A stretch of 52,483 nt of DNA. Source: an uncultured Clostridia bacterium. Lineage in GTDB: Bacteria > Bacillota > Clostridia > Christensenellales > Borkfalkiaceae. Shown here piece after piece: positions 40,720-49,707 of this stretch. Under the pieces are notes generated by a model. It was not told the origin of the DNA, made no database searches, and saw nothing but the letters and a program-made list of their open reading frames with translations. The stretch's first letter is position 1; each line of letters begins with the position of its first letter. Both the position numbers and the translations under genes were made by a program. The stretch spans positions 1 through 52,483 of the forward strand of contig CANRND010000015.1 of assembly GCA_947631905.1 (NCBI GenBank), given 5' to 3'.

Positions 40720-41613
40720 GTGAAAGTGCGGAAACTTTTCAAACATATTTTGCCTTTTTTGCTTGCGGCGGCGCTCGTGCTTGCCTGCCTTTTTTATCCC
40801 CAAGAGGGAAAGGCGGAAACCGTGCGGCGGGTGGTGCGGATATGGAACATCGACACGTTCGAGGGCGGAACGGGTTCCCGCACCGCCTTTTTGAAGTCGG
40901 TCGCGCGGCGGGTGGAGGAAAAGACGGAGGGAGCGTATTTTCTGGTGCTTTCGCTCACCGCCGAGGGGGCGCGGCAGGCGCTTGCGGAGGGGGACTGGCC
41001 CGACATGCTCTCATTCGGGATCGGTTTTTCGGAGCATGCCGAGCGCGCGTTGCCCCTGCCGTACCAATTTGCGGGGGGAGAGCTGAGCGGGGAAGTCCGC
41101 GCCTATCCGTGGTGCGCTGGCGGGTATTATCTCTTCTCTTTGAGCGACGATTTCGGGGAAGAGGGAAATACCGCGGTCTCCTGCGGGGGGAGCAATCTGC
41201 CGCAGGTCGCCGCCGCGCTCGCGGGGATCGGGGGGGAAGAACTTCCCTCGCTCACGGCGTATACCGATTTTCTCAAAGGGGATTACCGCTATCTGCTCGG
41301 GACCCAGCGGGACATTTGCCGCTTCCGCGCGCGGAACGTTACGGTGTATTCCAAGCCTTTGGAGGGCTATTCCGACCTTTATCAATATATCTCGGTGCTT
41401 TCCGCAGAGCGCAAGGGAGATTGCCTTGCCTTTCTCGGGGAGCTTCTCTCGCCCGAAACGCAGGCAAAACTCTCCTCTCTCGGCATGTTCCCGCTTGACG
41501 GGACGGGCGCGGAACGCACGCCGGGCGCCTTTCTTTCGGAGGAGGGGAGGGCGTCGTTGCTCGCGGCGGCGCGCGAAGGAAAAAATCTCGAAAAATTTCT
41601 GAAAAAGGTTTGA
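40720..41613 (+). CDS. Extracellular solute-binding-protein-like exported protein
   Basis: 297 aa. N-terminal signal or anchor helix (about 9-27) with Cys23 in LACLF. VRIWNIDTFEGGTGSRTAFLKSVARRVEEK recalls family 1 sugar-binding proteins (IWxxD...GG.GS...). It is about 100 residues shorter than those receptors, and no permease or ATPase gene is adjacent. The start is a GTG at 40720 with no evident ribosome site, so the start is uncertain. Could be an orphan receptor or a sensor. Confidence 0.65.
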   Translation: MKVRKLFKHILPFLLAAALVLACLFYPQEGKAETVRRVVRIWNIDTFEGGTGSRTAFLKSVARRVEEKTEGAYFLVLSLTAEGARQALAEGDWPDMLSFGIGFSEHAERALPLPYQFAGGELSGEVRAYPWCAGGYYLFSLSDDFGEEGNTAVSCGGSNLPQVAAALAGIGGEELPSLTAYTDFLKGDYRYLLGTQRDICRFRARNVTVYSKPLEGYSDLYQYISVLSAERKGDCLAFLGELLSPETQAKLSSLGMFPLDGTGAERTPGAFLSEEGRASLLAAAREGKNLEKFLKKV

Positions 41614-41638
41614 AATCGCGGGCGGAATATGGTAGAAT
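41610..41638 (+). promoter_or_regulatory. Sigma-A promoter of murB-PHP-whiA
   Basis: TTGAAA, 17-bp spacer, TAGAAT. Confidence 0.75.
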
Positions 41639-41652
41639 AAAAGGAGATTAAA

Positions 41653-42534
41653 GTGGAGCATTTTGCGGAACTTTCCGCGCGGTTTCCGAAAATCGCATGG
41701 GAGCGGGAGTTTTCCCTGTCCAAACACACCACCATCGGCTGCGGCGGAACGGCGGCTCTCGCCGCCTCGCCGCGGGATACGGAGAGCGCGGCGGAACTGC
41801 TTGCCTACCTCGCGCGGAGCGGCGTTCCCCATTGTTTTTTGGGCGCGGGCGCGAACGTTTTGCCCGCGGACGGACGGTTTGACGGGGTGGTCGTGCGCTT
41901 CCACGCGCTGAAAGCCCTCTATCTGGACGGCGAAACGGTCTACGCGGGCGCGGGAGTCACGGGCGGCGCGCTTCTGCGGTTTGCGGAAGAGAACAGGCTC
42001 GGCGGCTTCGAGCCGTTCACGGGGATCCCCATGTCGGTCGGCGGCGGGATCACGATGAACGCGGGGGTCGACGGGGGTCATTTTTCGGACGTCACGCTCG
42101 GCGTGGTGGGGATCGAACGGGGCAGGATCAGGTCGTTCACCCTCCGCGATTGCGCTTTTTCGGAAAAATACAGTCTTTTCCAGAGCGGGATCGCCGTCAC
42201 AGGCGCATACTTAAAGGGGGAGAAGTCCTCTCCCCAACGCATTGCCGAGCGGCGGGAGGAGTTCCGCAAAAGGCGCGCGCATCTGCCGGGGGGCAGGAGC
42301 ATGGGTTGCGTCTTCGTCAATCCCGAAGGGGACTCGGCGGGGCGGCTCATCGAGCAATGCGGGCTGAAAGGCGCAAGGTCGGGCGGCGCGATCGTCTCCG
42401 AAAAGCACGCCAATTTTATTCTGAACGAGGGCGGGACCGCCGCGGACGTCTCCGCGCTCATCGCGCTTATCAAACGGGAAGTACACAGGCAGACGGGGAT
42501 CGTTCTACAAGAGGAGATCCGCCGCTTGCCGTAG
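41653..42534 (+). CDS. murB: UDP-N-acetylenolpyruvoylglucosamine reductase MurB
   Basis: 293 aa. FAD-dependent reduction completing UDP-MurNAc. HTTIGCGG (25-32), LGAGANVLPADG (63-74) and GIPMSVGGGITMNAG (123-137) bind FAD and substrate. The usual catalytic Ser in GSxFxNP is Cys here (MGCVFVNP), as in some Gram-positive MurB; the final Glu in LQEEIRRLP is present. GTG start with AAGGAG 6-7 nt upstream. Confidence 0.94.
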   Translation: MEHFAELSARFPKIAWEREFSLSKHTTIGCGGTAALAASPRDTESAAELLAYLARSGVPHCFLGAGANVLPADGRFDGVVVRFHALKALYLDGETVYAGAGVTGGALLRFAEENRLGGFEPFTGIPMSVGGGITMNAGVDGGHFSDVTLGVVGIERGRIRSFTLRDCAFSEKYSLFQSGIAVTGAYLKGEKSSPQRIAERREEFRKRRAHLPGGRSMGCVFVNPEGDSAGRLIEQCGLKGARSGGAIVSEKHANFILNEGGTAADVSALIALIKREVHRQTGIVLQEEIRRLP

Positions 42535-42577
42535 GGTTGGATAGAAGATACATAACGATAAAACGGAAAACAAAGGC

Positions 42578-43354
42578 ATGGAACTGACAGCGGATCTGCA
42601 CGTACACACGAAATATTCCGACGGGCATTGCACGGTGGACGAACAGGCGGCGCGCGCGAAAGAGTTGGGCCTCAAAACCATCGCGCTCACCGAACACGGA
42701 TACTCCCACCTTATTTTCGGCTTGAAGCGCAAGGAAAAGGAGCGCTATACCCGCGAGATCGAAGAGGCCGAGCAAAAATACGGCGTGAAGATCCTCGTCG
42801 GCGTCGAAGAGAATATTCTCGGGAGACAGGGGACGAGCGAACTTTCGGAGCGCGATTACGCGGAGTTCGATCTCTTTCTTGCGGGCTTTCACGTCATGAG
42901 CGCCCACGAAACTTGGCGGGACTGGCGGAACGGCTGGAAAGGCTATCTCGGCTACAATCTGGGGCTTCACCTCAAAGGACGGCTCGTCAAAGACATGACG
43001 CAGGCATACGTCAACACGGTGAAAAAGAACCCCGTGGACCTTATCACGCACATCAATTTCCAGTGCTTTGCAGACTCCCTCGAAGTGGCGAAGTGTTGCG
43101 CGGACTACGGCACTTATGTGGAGATCAGCGGCAAAAAGACCCACTTCACGGACGACGAGCTGAGCGACATCGTGCAAAAGACGAGCGCGCGCTTTTTGGT
43201 CAATTCGGACGCGCACGCGCCCGAGCGGTTGGGCGACATTGCGCTTGCCGAAGAGCAGATCGCGCGGGTGGGGGTGCCGCTCGACCGCATCGACAACGTC
43301 GACGGCAGAATGCCCGTCTTGCGCCTCGCGGAATACAAAAAGAGACATTTATAA
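42578..43354 (+). CDS. PHP-domain phosphoesterase
   Basis: 258 aa. DLHVHTKYSDG (6-16), TEHGYSH (about 38-44), VEENILG and NSDAHAPERLG are the four PHP metal motifs. Resembles the YcdX/histidinol-phosphatase-like branch often found beside murB in Clostridia. No his genes are near, so histidinol phosphate is not a likely substrate. AAAGGC precedes the ATG; 43 nt after murB. Confidence 0.87.
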   Translation: MELTADLHVHTKYSDGHCTVDEQAARAKELGLKTIALTEHGYSHLIFGLKRKEKERYTREIEEAEQKYGVKILVGVEENILGRQGTSELSERDYAEFDLFLAGFHVMSAHETWRDWRNGWKGYLGYNLGLHLKGRLVKDMTQAYVNTVKKNPVDLITHINFQCFADSLEVAKCCADYGTYVEISGKKTHFTDDELSDIVQKTSARFLVNSDAHAPERLGDIALAEEQIARVGVPLDRIDNVDGRMPVLRLAEYKKRHL

Positions 43355-43367
43355 TAAGGAAACCGCC

Positions 43368-44216
43368 ATGAGCTTTACGCAGGAGATCAAGAGAGAACTC
43401 ATCAAAAGCGCCCCGCAGACGCGGCGGGAGGGCCTTTCTCTGTTCTGCGGCGTACTCGACGCGGGCGGAAAAGAGGACGGCGCGGGAGCTTTTCTCTCTT
43501 TGGAGAGCGAGAACACCGCGGAGTATCTTCTCTCGCTTGCGGAGAGCATGGGGTTGCCGATGACGCTCACCGAAGCCGCCTACGATCCCAAGCACGGGCG
43601 GGACAAGCTCACGTTCTTCCTTGCGGGAGAGTTGGGCTTGCCCGCGGAACTTTCCCAAACGGAGGCGGTCGCCTATCTCAAAGGCGCGTTCCTCGGCGGC
43701 GGGAGTTTAACTCTCCCGCGCGCGGGCAAAAAGACGGGGTATCACCTCGAATTTGAGCTTGCCGCCGAACGTTCGGAACGCTTCGAGGAGATTTTGGACG
43801 GGCTTCAATTTGTGTTCGGCGTTACGGAGCGGGGCGAACGCGCAGTGGTGTACATCAAGAGCCGCGAGGCGATCTCGGATTTTCTCTCGGTGGTGGGGGC
43901 GGACAGCGCGCTCGGGCGGTTCAACGAGGTATCTGCAATGCGGGAGGAAAACAACCGTGAAAACCGCGCGCTCAACTGTTCGTCGGGCAACGCGGACAGG
44001 GCGGCGATCGCAAGCGTGGAGCAGGTGCGCGCCTTTTCGGCGTTGAAGCGGGCGGGAAAGCTGAGCGAACTCCCCGCCGCATTGAGGGAAGCCGCCGAGG
44101 CGCGGATGGAAAATCCCGAGCTTTCTTTAAGCGAGCTTGCCTTAGCGTTGGGTTTGAGCCGTTCCTGTCTTTATCACCGCCTCCGCAAACTCATGGAGTA
44201 TTATAGAAAAGGGTAA
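43368..44216 (+). CDS. whiA: DNA-binding protein WhiA
   Basis: 282 aa. SFTQEIKREL start, LAGLIDADG-like core (AYLKGAFLGGGSLTLP) and C-terminal HTH (LSLSELALALGLSRSCLYHRLRKL). In Firmicutes WhiA affects cell division and chromosome segregation. AAGGAAA lies 7 nt before ATG 43368; the longer frame is a shadow of the PHP gene. rapZ and yvcK, usual neighbours between murB and whiA, are absent here. Confidence 0.94.
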   Translation: MSFTQEIKRELIKSAPQTRREGLSLFCGVLDAGGKEDGAGAFLSLESENTAEYLLSLAESMGLPMTLTEAAYDPKHGRDKLTFFLAGELGLPAELSQTEAVAYLKGAFLGGGSLTLPRAGKKTGYHLEFELAAERSERFEEILDGLQFVFGVTERGERAVVYIKSREAISDFLSVVGADSALGRFNEVSAMREENNRENRALNCSSGNADRAAIASVEQVRAFSALKRAGKLSELPAALREAAEARMENPELSLSELALALGLSRSCLYHRLRKLMEYYRKG

Positions 44217-44298
44217 CGCCGAGCGGCAAAGCTGGATTTGTTTTATTTTGCGCCGAGCGGCGTAGGCGGAATTGACTTCCGCCGTCCCAAAGAAAAAT

Positions 44299-44461
44299 CT
44301 GCCGAAACGGGCTTTGCCCGTTACGACGAAATAAAAAAACTACAATCAAGCGAAGAGAGTATTCAAGCAGGGTGCTTGTCCCAAATTACGCCGAGGAAAG
44401 GCAAGGCAAAGCTGAATTTATTTTTACGCCGAGCGGCGTAGGCGGAATTGACTTCCGCCGT
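44299..44461 (+). repeat. 163-bp direct repeat, copy 1
   Basis: Begins CTGCCGAAACGGGCTTTGCC and ends GACTTCCGCCGT. Identical to 44606-44768 apart from one base. Contains GGCGGAA...TTCCGCC and AACGGGC...GCCCGTT hairpins. Confidence 0.95.
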
Positions 44462-44485
44462 CAAGCGCCGCACGACAAAATTTTT

Positions 44486-44597
44486 CACGACGTTTCTTTT
44501 CATTACGGTCGCCGCTTCACGTTCGGCGCGTAGCCCGTGGAGAGCCGAACGCGATCCCGCTTTCGGCGGGACAAGCGGCGAGGAAAAGAAACGTGTG
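44486..44597 (+). repeat. Nested hairpin element related to the dfrA-leader hairpin
   Basis: Outer arms CACGACGTTTCTTTTC and GAAAAGAAACGTGTG match the element at 13251-13299. Inner hairpins CGTTCGGC/GCCGAACG and TCCCGC/GCGGGA are also self-complementary. Confidence 0.85.
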
Positions 44598-44605
44598 AGG
44601 GAAAA

Positions 44606-44768
44606 CTGCCGAAACGGGCTTTGCCCGTTACGACGAAATAAAAAAACTACAATCAAGCGAAGAGAGTATTCAAGCAGGGTGCTTGTCCCAAATTACGCCG
44701 AGGAAAGGCAAGGCAAAGCTGAATTTATTTTTACGCCGAGCGGCGTAGGCGGAATTGATTTCCGCCGT
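44606..44768 (+). repeat. 163-bp direct repeat, copy 2
   Basis: 307 bp downstream of copy 1, with one mismatch near the 3' end (GAT for GAC). Confidence 0.95.
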
Positions 44769-44793
44769 GAAGCCTTTCCACGACAAGGACCCT

Positions 44794-44827
44794 CACGAAA
44801 ATTCTTTTCGCAGAAAAGAATTTTGTG
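44794..44827 (+). repeat. Hairpin element directly before dnaE
   Basis: CACGAAAATTCTTTTC pairs with GAAAAGAATTTTGTG around GCA. It has the same outline as the dfrA-leader element but different arm sequence, and ends 7 nt before the dnaE ATG. Confidence 0.8.
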
Positions 44828-44834
44828 AACTGTT

Positions 44835-47800
44835 ATGGTCGACTTTGTTCATTTACATCTGCATACCGAGTACAGCTTGCTCGACGGCGCCGTCAAGGTG
44901 GACGAGCTGGTGGAGCATTGCGAAAAGAACGGCATTTCCGCCGTGGCGGTGACCGATCACGGCAACATGTACTCCTCCCTCTATTTTGCCGAAGAATGCA
45001 AAAAGCGGGGGATCAAGTACATCATCGGCTGCGAGTTCTACGTGGTGGACGACATGGCGGTGAAGAACAGCCAGCATGCCGATCACCTCATTTTGCTTGC
45101 AAAAAACAAGGCGGGCTACGTCAATCTCGTGCAAATGGATTCCGCCGCCTTTGTGGACGGCTTTTACTACCGCCCCCGTATCGACTATAAGATGCTCAAA
45201 GAACACTCCGAGGGGATCATCTGCCTTACGGCGTGCCTTGCGGGGCGGCTCTCCCGCCTGCTCCTTGCGGGCGATTACGACGGCGCGAAAAAGTTCGTCC
45301 TCTCCATGCGGGAGATTTACGGCGAAGATTTTTACATAGAGATCCAGAACCACGGCATTCCCGAGCAAAAGGAGATCTTGCCGCTCATGGTGCGGCTCTC
45401 GGAGGAGACGGGCATTCCGCTCGTCGCCACCAACGACGTCCACTACCTGCACAAAGAGGACTGGGAAATGCAGGACGTCCTCATGTGCATCCAAATGAAA
45501 AAGACCCTCGACGACCCCGCCCGCATGAAGATGGAGACGCACGAGTTCTACATGAAGTCGGGGGACGAGATGGCGGCGCTCTTTCCCACCCTCCCGCAGG
45601 CGATCGCCAATACCCGCGTCATCGCGGACAAGGTGTCCGATACGGATACGCCGTTCAACTTACAGCCGAACGGCACGCCCGTCTACGACAAATCGCTCAT
45701 CCCGCTCTACACGGCGGACGACGGCACGCCCTCGCCCGAATTTTTGACGCGGCTCACCTGGGAACGGCTCCCGGGCCGCTATCCCGTCATCACGGACGAG
45801 ATCAAAAAGCGGGTGGAATACGAGCTTTCCATCATCATCAAAATGGGGTTTGCCGATTATTTCCTCATCGTGTGGGACTATATCAACTGGTCGCGCGAAC
45901 ACGACATCCCCGTAGGCCCCGGCAGAGGCTCGGGCGTGGGGAGCATCGTCGCGTATGCGATCGGCATCACCAACGTCGACCCGCTCAGATACGATCTTCT
46001 CTTCGAACGCTTTCTGAACCCCGACCGCGTTTCGATGCCCGACTTCGACGTCGATTTCTGCACCGAGCGCAGAGGGGAGACGATCGAGTACGTCCGCAGG
46101 CGTTACCACCCCGAGAACGTGGCGCAGATCGTGACGTTCGGAACGCTCGCCTCCCGCGCCGTCATCAAGGACGTGGGGCGGGTGATGCGGGTGCCGTACT
46201 CCGAGACCGACCGCGTCACCAAACTCATGGACGGCAAGTCCACGATCCGCGAACTTTTGGGCCTCGACATCGAAAAGTACAGAAAGAAAGTCGCGGAGAC
46301 GGAGGGGGACGAGGACAAGCATTCCGAGGCGCTCAAAAAACTTGCCGAAAAAGAGGGCAAGCGCAACTCCGAATTTATCGAGATCTACGAGAGCGACGAG
46401 AGTTTGAAGCGGGTCATCGACATGGGCCTCAAACTCGAAGGCATGCCGCGCAACACGTCGATGCACGCGGCGGGCGTCGTCATCTGCCGCAAGAAGATCG
46501 CGGACAACGTGCCGCTCTCCCGCAACGACGAGGACATCACCACGCAGTTCGACATGAAAGAGGTGGAGTCCATCGGCATGCTCAAAATGGACTTTTTGGC
46601 GCTCACCACCCTCACCGACATCAAAAAGACCCTCGACTACATCTATGAGGACTACGGCAAGAGGATAGAGTTCGACCAGAATTGCGACGATCCCGGCGCT
46701 TACGCCCTCATCTGCGAGGGGGATACGGACGCGGTGTTCCAGCTCGAACAAGGGGGGATGAAGCGGTTCATGAAACAGCTCCAACCCAACTGTCTCGAAG
46801 ATCTCATCGCGGGCATCTCGCTCTACCGCCCCGGGCCGATGGACTTCATTCCCGCCTACCTCAAAAACAGGAGCGACCCGAAAAGCATCACCTATCTCAC
46901 CCCTCTCCTCAAACCCATTCTCGAAAAGACGTACGGGGTCATCATCTACCAGGAGCAGGTCATGCAGATCTTCCAGAATCTCGCGGGCTACTCTCTGGGA
47001 CAGGCGGACCTCGTGAGACGGGCGATGGCGAAGAAGCACCTCTCAGAGCTGATGGCGCAGAAAGACAAGTTCATCTACGGCGACGTGGACAAGGAGGTGG
47101 GCAAGGACAAGGACGGAAATCCCATCTACGGCAACATCACGGGCTGCGGCGCGCACGGCGTCTCTCCCGAGATCGCCGCGGAGCTGTTCGGGCAGATGGA
47201 GAGCTTCGCAAGCTATGCGTTCAACAAGTCGCACGCGGCGGCGTACGCCGTCATCGCCTACCAGACGGCGTACCTCAAAAAGTACTACCCGAAAGAATTT
47301 CTCGCGGGCGTTCTCAACAACCGCATCACCAAGATCGACGAGATCGCCAAGTACGTCGTGTACATGAAAGAGAAGAACATCGCGGTGTACCCGCCCGACG
47401 TCAACCGCTCCAAAGCCTACTTCTCGGTAGAGGGGAACGGCGTGCGTTTCGGGCTGTGCGCGCTCCGCGGCGTGGGTATCGGCGCAATGGAAGAGGTCAT
47501 CGCCGAGCGCGCGAAGAACGGGCCGTTCGCGGATTTTCCCGATTTCCTTATGCGCTGCACCAAATTTGTCAATAAACGCATGGTGGAGGCGCTCATCTTC
47601 GGCGGCGCGTTCGATTCGTTCGGCAAGCGCCGTTCGCAGTACGCCGCCGTCTACGAGGACCTCATGAAGCGCATCGCGGGCATGGACAAACAGCGGGGCG
47701 GCGCGCAGATGAGCCTGTTCGGGGATTTTCTCGAAGAGAAAGCCCCCGAGGCGGACTATCCCGACATCCCCGAGTGGCAGTCCTCCGATCTTCTCTCCCG

Positions 47801-48452
47801 CGAAAAGGACGTTTTGGGCGTGTACGTCAGCGGACATCCTTTCCAGCCGTTTGCGAAATATTTCTCAAATTGTTCTTTCCACTGCGGCATGCTCGCCGAT
47901 TTCGAAGAGGACGAGGAGACGGGGGACAGGACCTACCACCAGATCAAAAGCGGCCAGCCCGCCACGATGGGGGGGCTGATCTCGGCGGTCAAGAAGATCA
48001 ACACGAAAGGCGGCGCACTCATGGCGTTCGTCACCGTCGAGGACCTCTACGGCAGTATCGACTGTCTCGCTTTTCCCAAGATCTACGAAAAGGCGCGCGG
48101 GTTCCTCAAACAGGACGTCGTCGTCAAGGTCGCGGGGAAACTCAGCGTCGATCCCGACAAACTTCCCGTCATCGTCCTCGACAGTATCGAGGAGTTCGAC
48201 GCGGAGGGGATGGAGAAAAAGGCCCCCGCGCCCGCGCAGGAGCAGGACGGGCAGGTGCTTTGGCTGGACGCCCGCGGGCTGGCGGACGAAGAATTTGAGG
48301 AACTTCTGGATACCCTCGCGGGCTATGCGGGCGGCACAACGGCGAAGATCCTGCACGGCGGCAAGCGGTACGAGTTCGGCGTGAACGTCTCGCGGGCGTT
48401 CCTTGCCGAACTGAGAACTTTTTTGCCCGAACGCTGTGTAAAACTTTTGTAA
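44835..48452 (+). CDS. dnaE: DNA polymerase III subunit alpha DnaE
   Basis: 1205 aa. Replicative polymerase. N-terminal PHP domain (HLHLHTEYSLLDG, then VTDHGNMY), the polymerase core with GPGRGSGVGSIVAYA and catalytic aspartates in PDFDVDF (Asp403, Asp405, Asp407 by count), the beta-clamp and helix-hairpin-helix region, and a C-terminal OB fold. No intein. The ATG has no visible ribosome site, only the hairpin at 44794-44827. dnaE followed by pfkA is a common Clostridia order. Confidence 0.97.
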   Translation: MVDFVHLHLHTEYSLLDGAVKVDELVEHCEKNGISAVAVTDHGNMYSSLYFAEECKKRGIKYIIGCEFYVVDDMAVKNSQHADHLILLAKNKAGYVNLVQMDSAAFVDGFYYRPRIDYKMLKEHSEGIICLTACLAGRLSRLLLAGDYDGAKKFVLSMREIYGEDFYIEIQNHGIPEQKEILPLMVRLSEETGIPLVATNDVHYLHKEDWEMQDVLMCIQMKKTLDDPARMKMETHEFYMKSGDEMAALFPTLPQAIANTRVIADKVSDTDTPFNLQPNGTPVYDKSLIPLYTADDGTPSPEFLTRLTWERLPGRYPVITDEIKKRVEYELSIIIKMGFADYFLIVWDYINWSREHDIPVGPGRGSGVGSIVAYAIGITNVDPLRYDLLFERFLNPDRVSMPDFDVDFCTERRGETIEYVRRRYHPENVAQIVTFGTLASRAVIKDVGRVMRVPYSETDRVTKLMDGKSTIRELLGLDIEKYRKKVAETEGDEDKHSEALKKLAEKEGKRNSEFIEIYESDESLKRVIDMGLKLEGMPRNTSMHAAGVVICRKKIADNVPLSRNDEDITTQFDMKEVESIGMLKMDFLALTTLTDIKKTLDYIYEDYGKRIEFDQNCDDPGAYALICEGDTDAVFQLEQGGMKRFMKQLQPNCLEDLIAGISLYRPGPMDFIPAYLKNRSDPKSITYLTPLLKPILEKTYGVIIYQEQVMQIFQNLAGYSLGQADLVRRAMAKKHLSELMAQKDKFIYGDVDKEVGKDKDGNPIYGNITGCGAHGVSPEIAAELFGQMESFASYAFNKSHAAAYAVIAYQTAYLKKYYPKEFLAGVLNNRITKIDEIAKYVVYMKEKNIAVYPPDVNRSKAYFSVEGNGVRFGLCALRGVGIGAMEEVIAERAKNGPFADFPDFLMRCTKFVNKRMVEALIFGGAFDSFGKRRSQYAAVYEDLMKRIAGMDKQRGGAQMSLFGDFLEEKAPEADYPDIPEWQSSDLLSREKDVLGVYVSGHPFQPFAKYFSNCSFHCGMLADFEEDEETGDRTYHQIKSGQPATMGGLISAVKKINTKGGALMAFVTVEDLYGSIDCLAFPKIYEKARGFLKQDVVVKVAGKLSVDPDKLPVIVLDSIEEFDAEGMEKKAPAPAQEQDGQVLWLDARGLADEEFEELLDTLAGYAGGTTAKILHGGKRYEFGVNVSRAFLAELRTFLPERCVKLL

Positions 48453-48470
48453 AAAAAGCGACAAAATCAC

Positions 48471-48498
48471 TTGATTTTCCGTTTTATTCTGTTATAAT
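48471..48498 (+). promoter_or_regulatory. Sigma-A promoter of pfkA
   Basis: TTGATT, 16-bp spacer, TATAAT. Confidence 0.8.
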
Positions 48499-48528
48499 GT
48501 AATCTGAAAAACGGAGGAGGGAGATAAA

Positions 48529-49491
48529 ATGAGAAGGATCGGACTTTTGACGAGCGGCGGGGATTCCCCCGGCATGAACGCGGCGATCCGCGCGGTCGTC
48601 AGAACGGCTATCTATTACGGAATGGAGGTCTACGGTATCGAACGCGGGTATGCGGGTCTCATCGAGGACACGATGATGCCCATGGAGATGCGCTCGGTCT
48701 CGGACATCGTCCAGCGGGGCGGCACCAAGCTGAGAACGGCGAGATGTCTCGAAATGCTCACGGTGGAGGGGCAGAAAAAGGCGGTCTCCACGCTCGAAAA
48801 GCGCGGGATCGAGGGGCTTGTCGTCATCGGCGGCGACGGCAGTTTCCGCGGCGCGAAATGCCTCACCGAGGACTACGGCATTCCCACCATCGGCATCCCC
48901 GGCACCATCGACAATGACCTCGAATATACCGATTATACCCTCGGCTTCGATACGGCGGTCAACACCTGCAACGACGTCATCAATAAATTGCGCGACACCA
49001 TGAACAGCCACGAGCGCATCTCGGTGGTGGAGGTCATGGGGCGGCACTGCGGCGACATCGCCCTCTATACGGGCATCACTTCGGGCGCGGAGATCATCGT
49101 CGTCCCCGAGATCGCCTACGATATGGACGACATCGTCATGCGCATCAACCGCTCCCGCGCGAACGGCAAGCACTCCAACATCATCGTGGTGGCGGAGGGC
49201 GCTTGCAGTGCGGAGGAGTTCGCCAAAAAGTTGCAGGAAGTCACCACATACAGCGTCCGTTCCACCACGATCGGGCATATCCAGCGCGGCGGCTCCCCCT
49301 CGATGGCGGACAGGATGCTCGCGGCGCAGTTCGGCAACAAGGCGGTGCGCCTGCTCAAAGACGGCATCGGCAACCGCGTGGTCGGCATCCACAAGAACGA
49401 GATCATCGATATGGACATCATCGAGGCGGTCTCCATGAAGAAGAAGTTCAATTACGAACTCTACGAGACCTTGCAGATGATCTCCATGTAA
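48529..49491 (+). CDS. pfkA: ATP-dependent 6-phosphofructokinase
   Basis: 320 aa, standard. GGDSPGMN (10-17) binds ATP; GGDGS with Gly104 marks ATP rather than pyrophosphate use; PGTIDND (124-130) holds the catalytic Asp128. MGRHCGDIAL and the C-terminal effector residues are present. GGAGGAGG precedes the ATG. Terminator downstream. Confidence 0.97.
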   Translation: MRRIGLLTSGGDSPGMNAAIRAVVRTAIYYGMEVYGIERGYAGLIEDTMMPMEMRSVSDIVQRGGTKLRTARCLEMLTVEGQKKAVSTLEKRGIEGLVVIGGDGSFRGAKCLTEDYGIPTIGIPGTIDNDLEYTDYTLGFDTAVNTCNDVINKLRDTMNSHERISVVEVMGRHCGDIALYTGITSGAEIIVVPEIAYDMDDIVMRINRSRANGKHSNIIVVAEGACSAEEFAKKLQEVTTYSVRSTTIGHIQRGGSPSMADRMLAAQFGNKAVRLLKDGIGNRVVGIHKNEIIDMDIIEAVSMKKKFNYELYETLQMISM

Positions 49492-49505
49492 CTTTTTTAC
49501 GGAAG

Positions 49506-49528
49506 AAGAGCCTCACGGCTCTTTTTTT
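49506..49528 (+). terminator. Intrinsic terminator of pfkA
   Basis: AAGAGCC pairs with GGCTCTT around TCAC, followed by seven T. Confidence 0.9.
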
Positions 49529-49612
49529 GTGCGCCGCGGCGGCGGGCGGGAAAGCGGTTCGGGCGGGAAGAGCGAAATTGTCCGAAAATCGCAAAAATTT
49601 TCCGATTACCTA

Positions 49613-49641
49613 TTGAAATCGGCGCAAAAATGTATTATAAT
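49613..49641 (+). promoter_or_regulatory. Sigma-A promoter of the PfkB-type kinase gene
   Basis: TTGAAA, 17-bp spacer, TATAAT. Leader about 60 nt. Confidence 0.85.
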
Positions 49642-49707
49642 GGAAAGAGCCGAAAGGCTTCGGCGCAAGCGGTACGCAGCATGAGACCGCGGCGCAGGGG
49701 GAAAAGA

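Larger units (their letters stand above)
44217..44834. other. Gene-free repeat array before dnaE
   Basis: No gene is supported. Two 163-bp direct repeats, a partial third copy (44227-44284), a 112-bp nested hairpin (44486-44597) and a perfect hairpin (44794-44827) fill it. Short frames such as FYFAPSGVGGIDFRR come from the repeat itself. No clear promoter for dnaE was found. Confidence 0.85.

Noticed and set aside
44238..44828. Short frames encoding repeated PSGVGGIDFRR peptides
   Set aside because: They are translations of the 163-bp repeat and differ only as the DNA repeat does.
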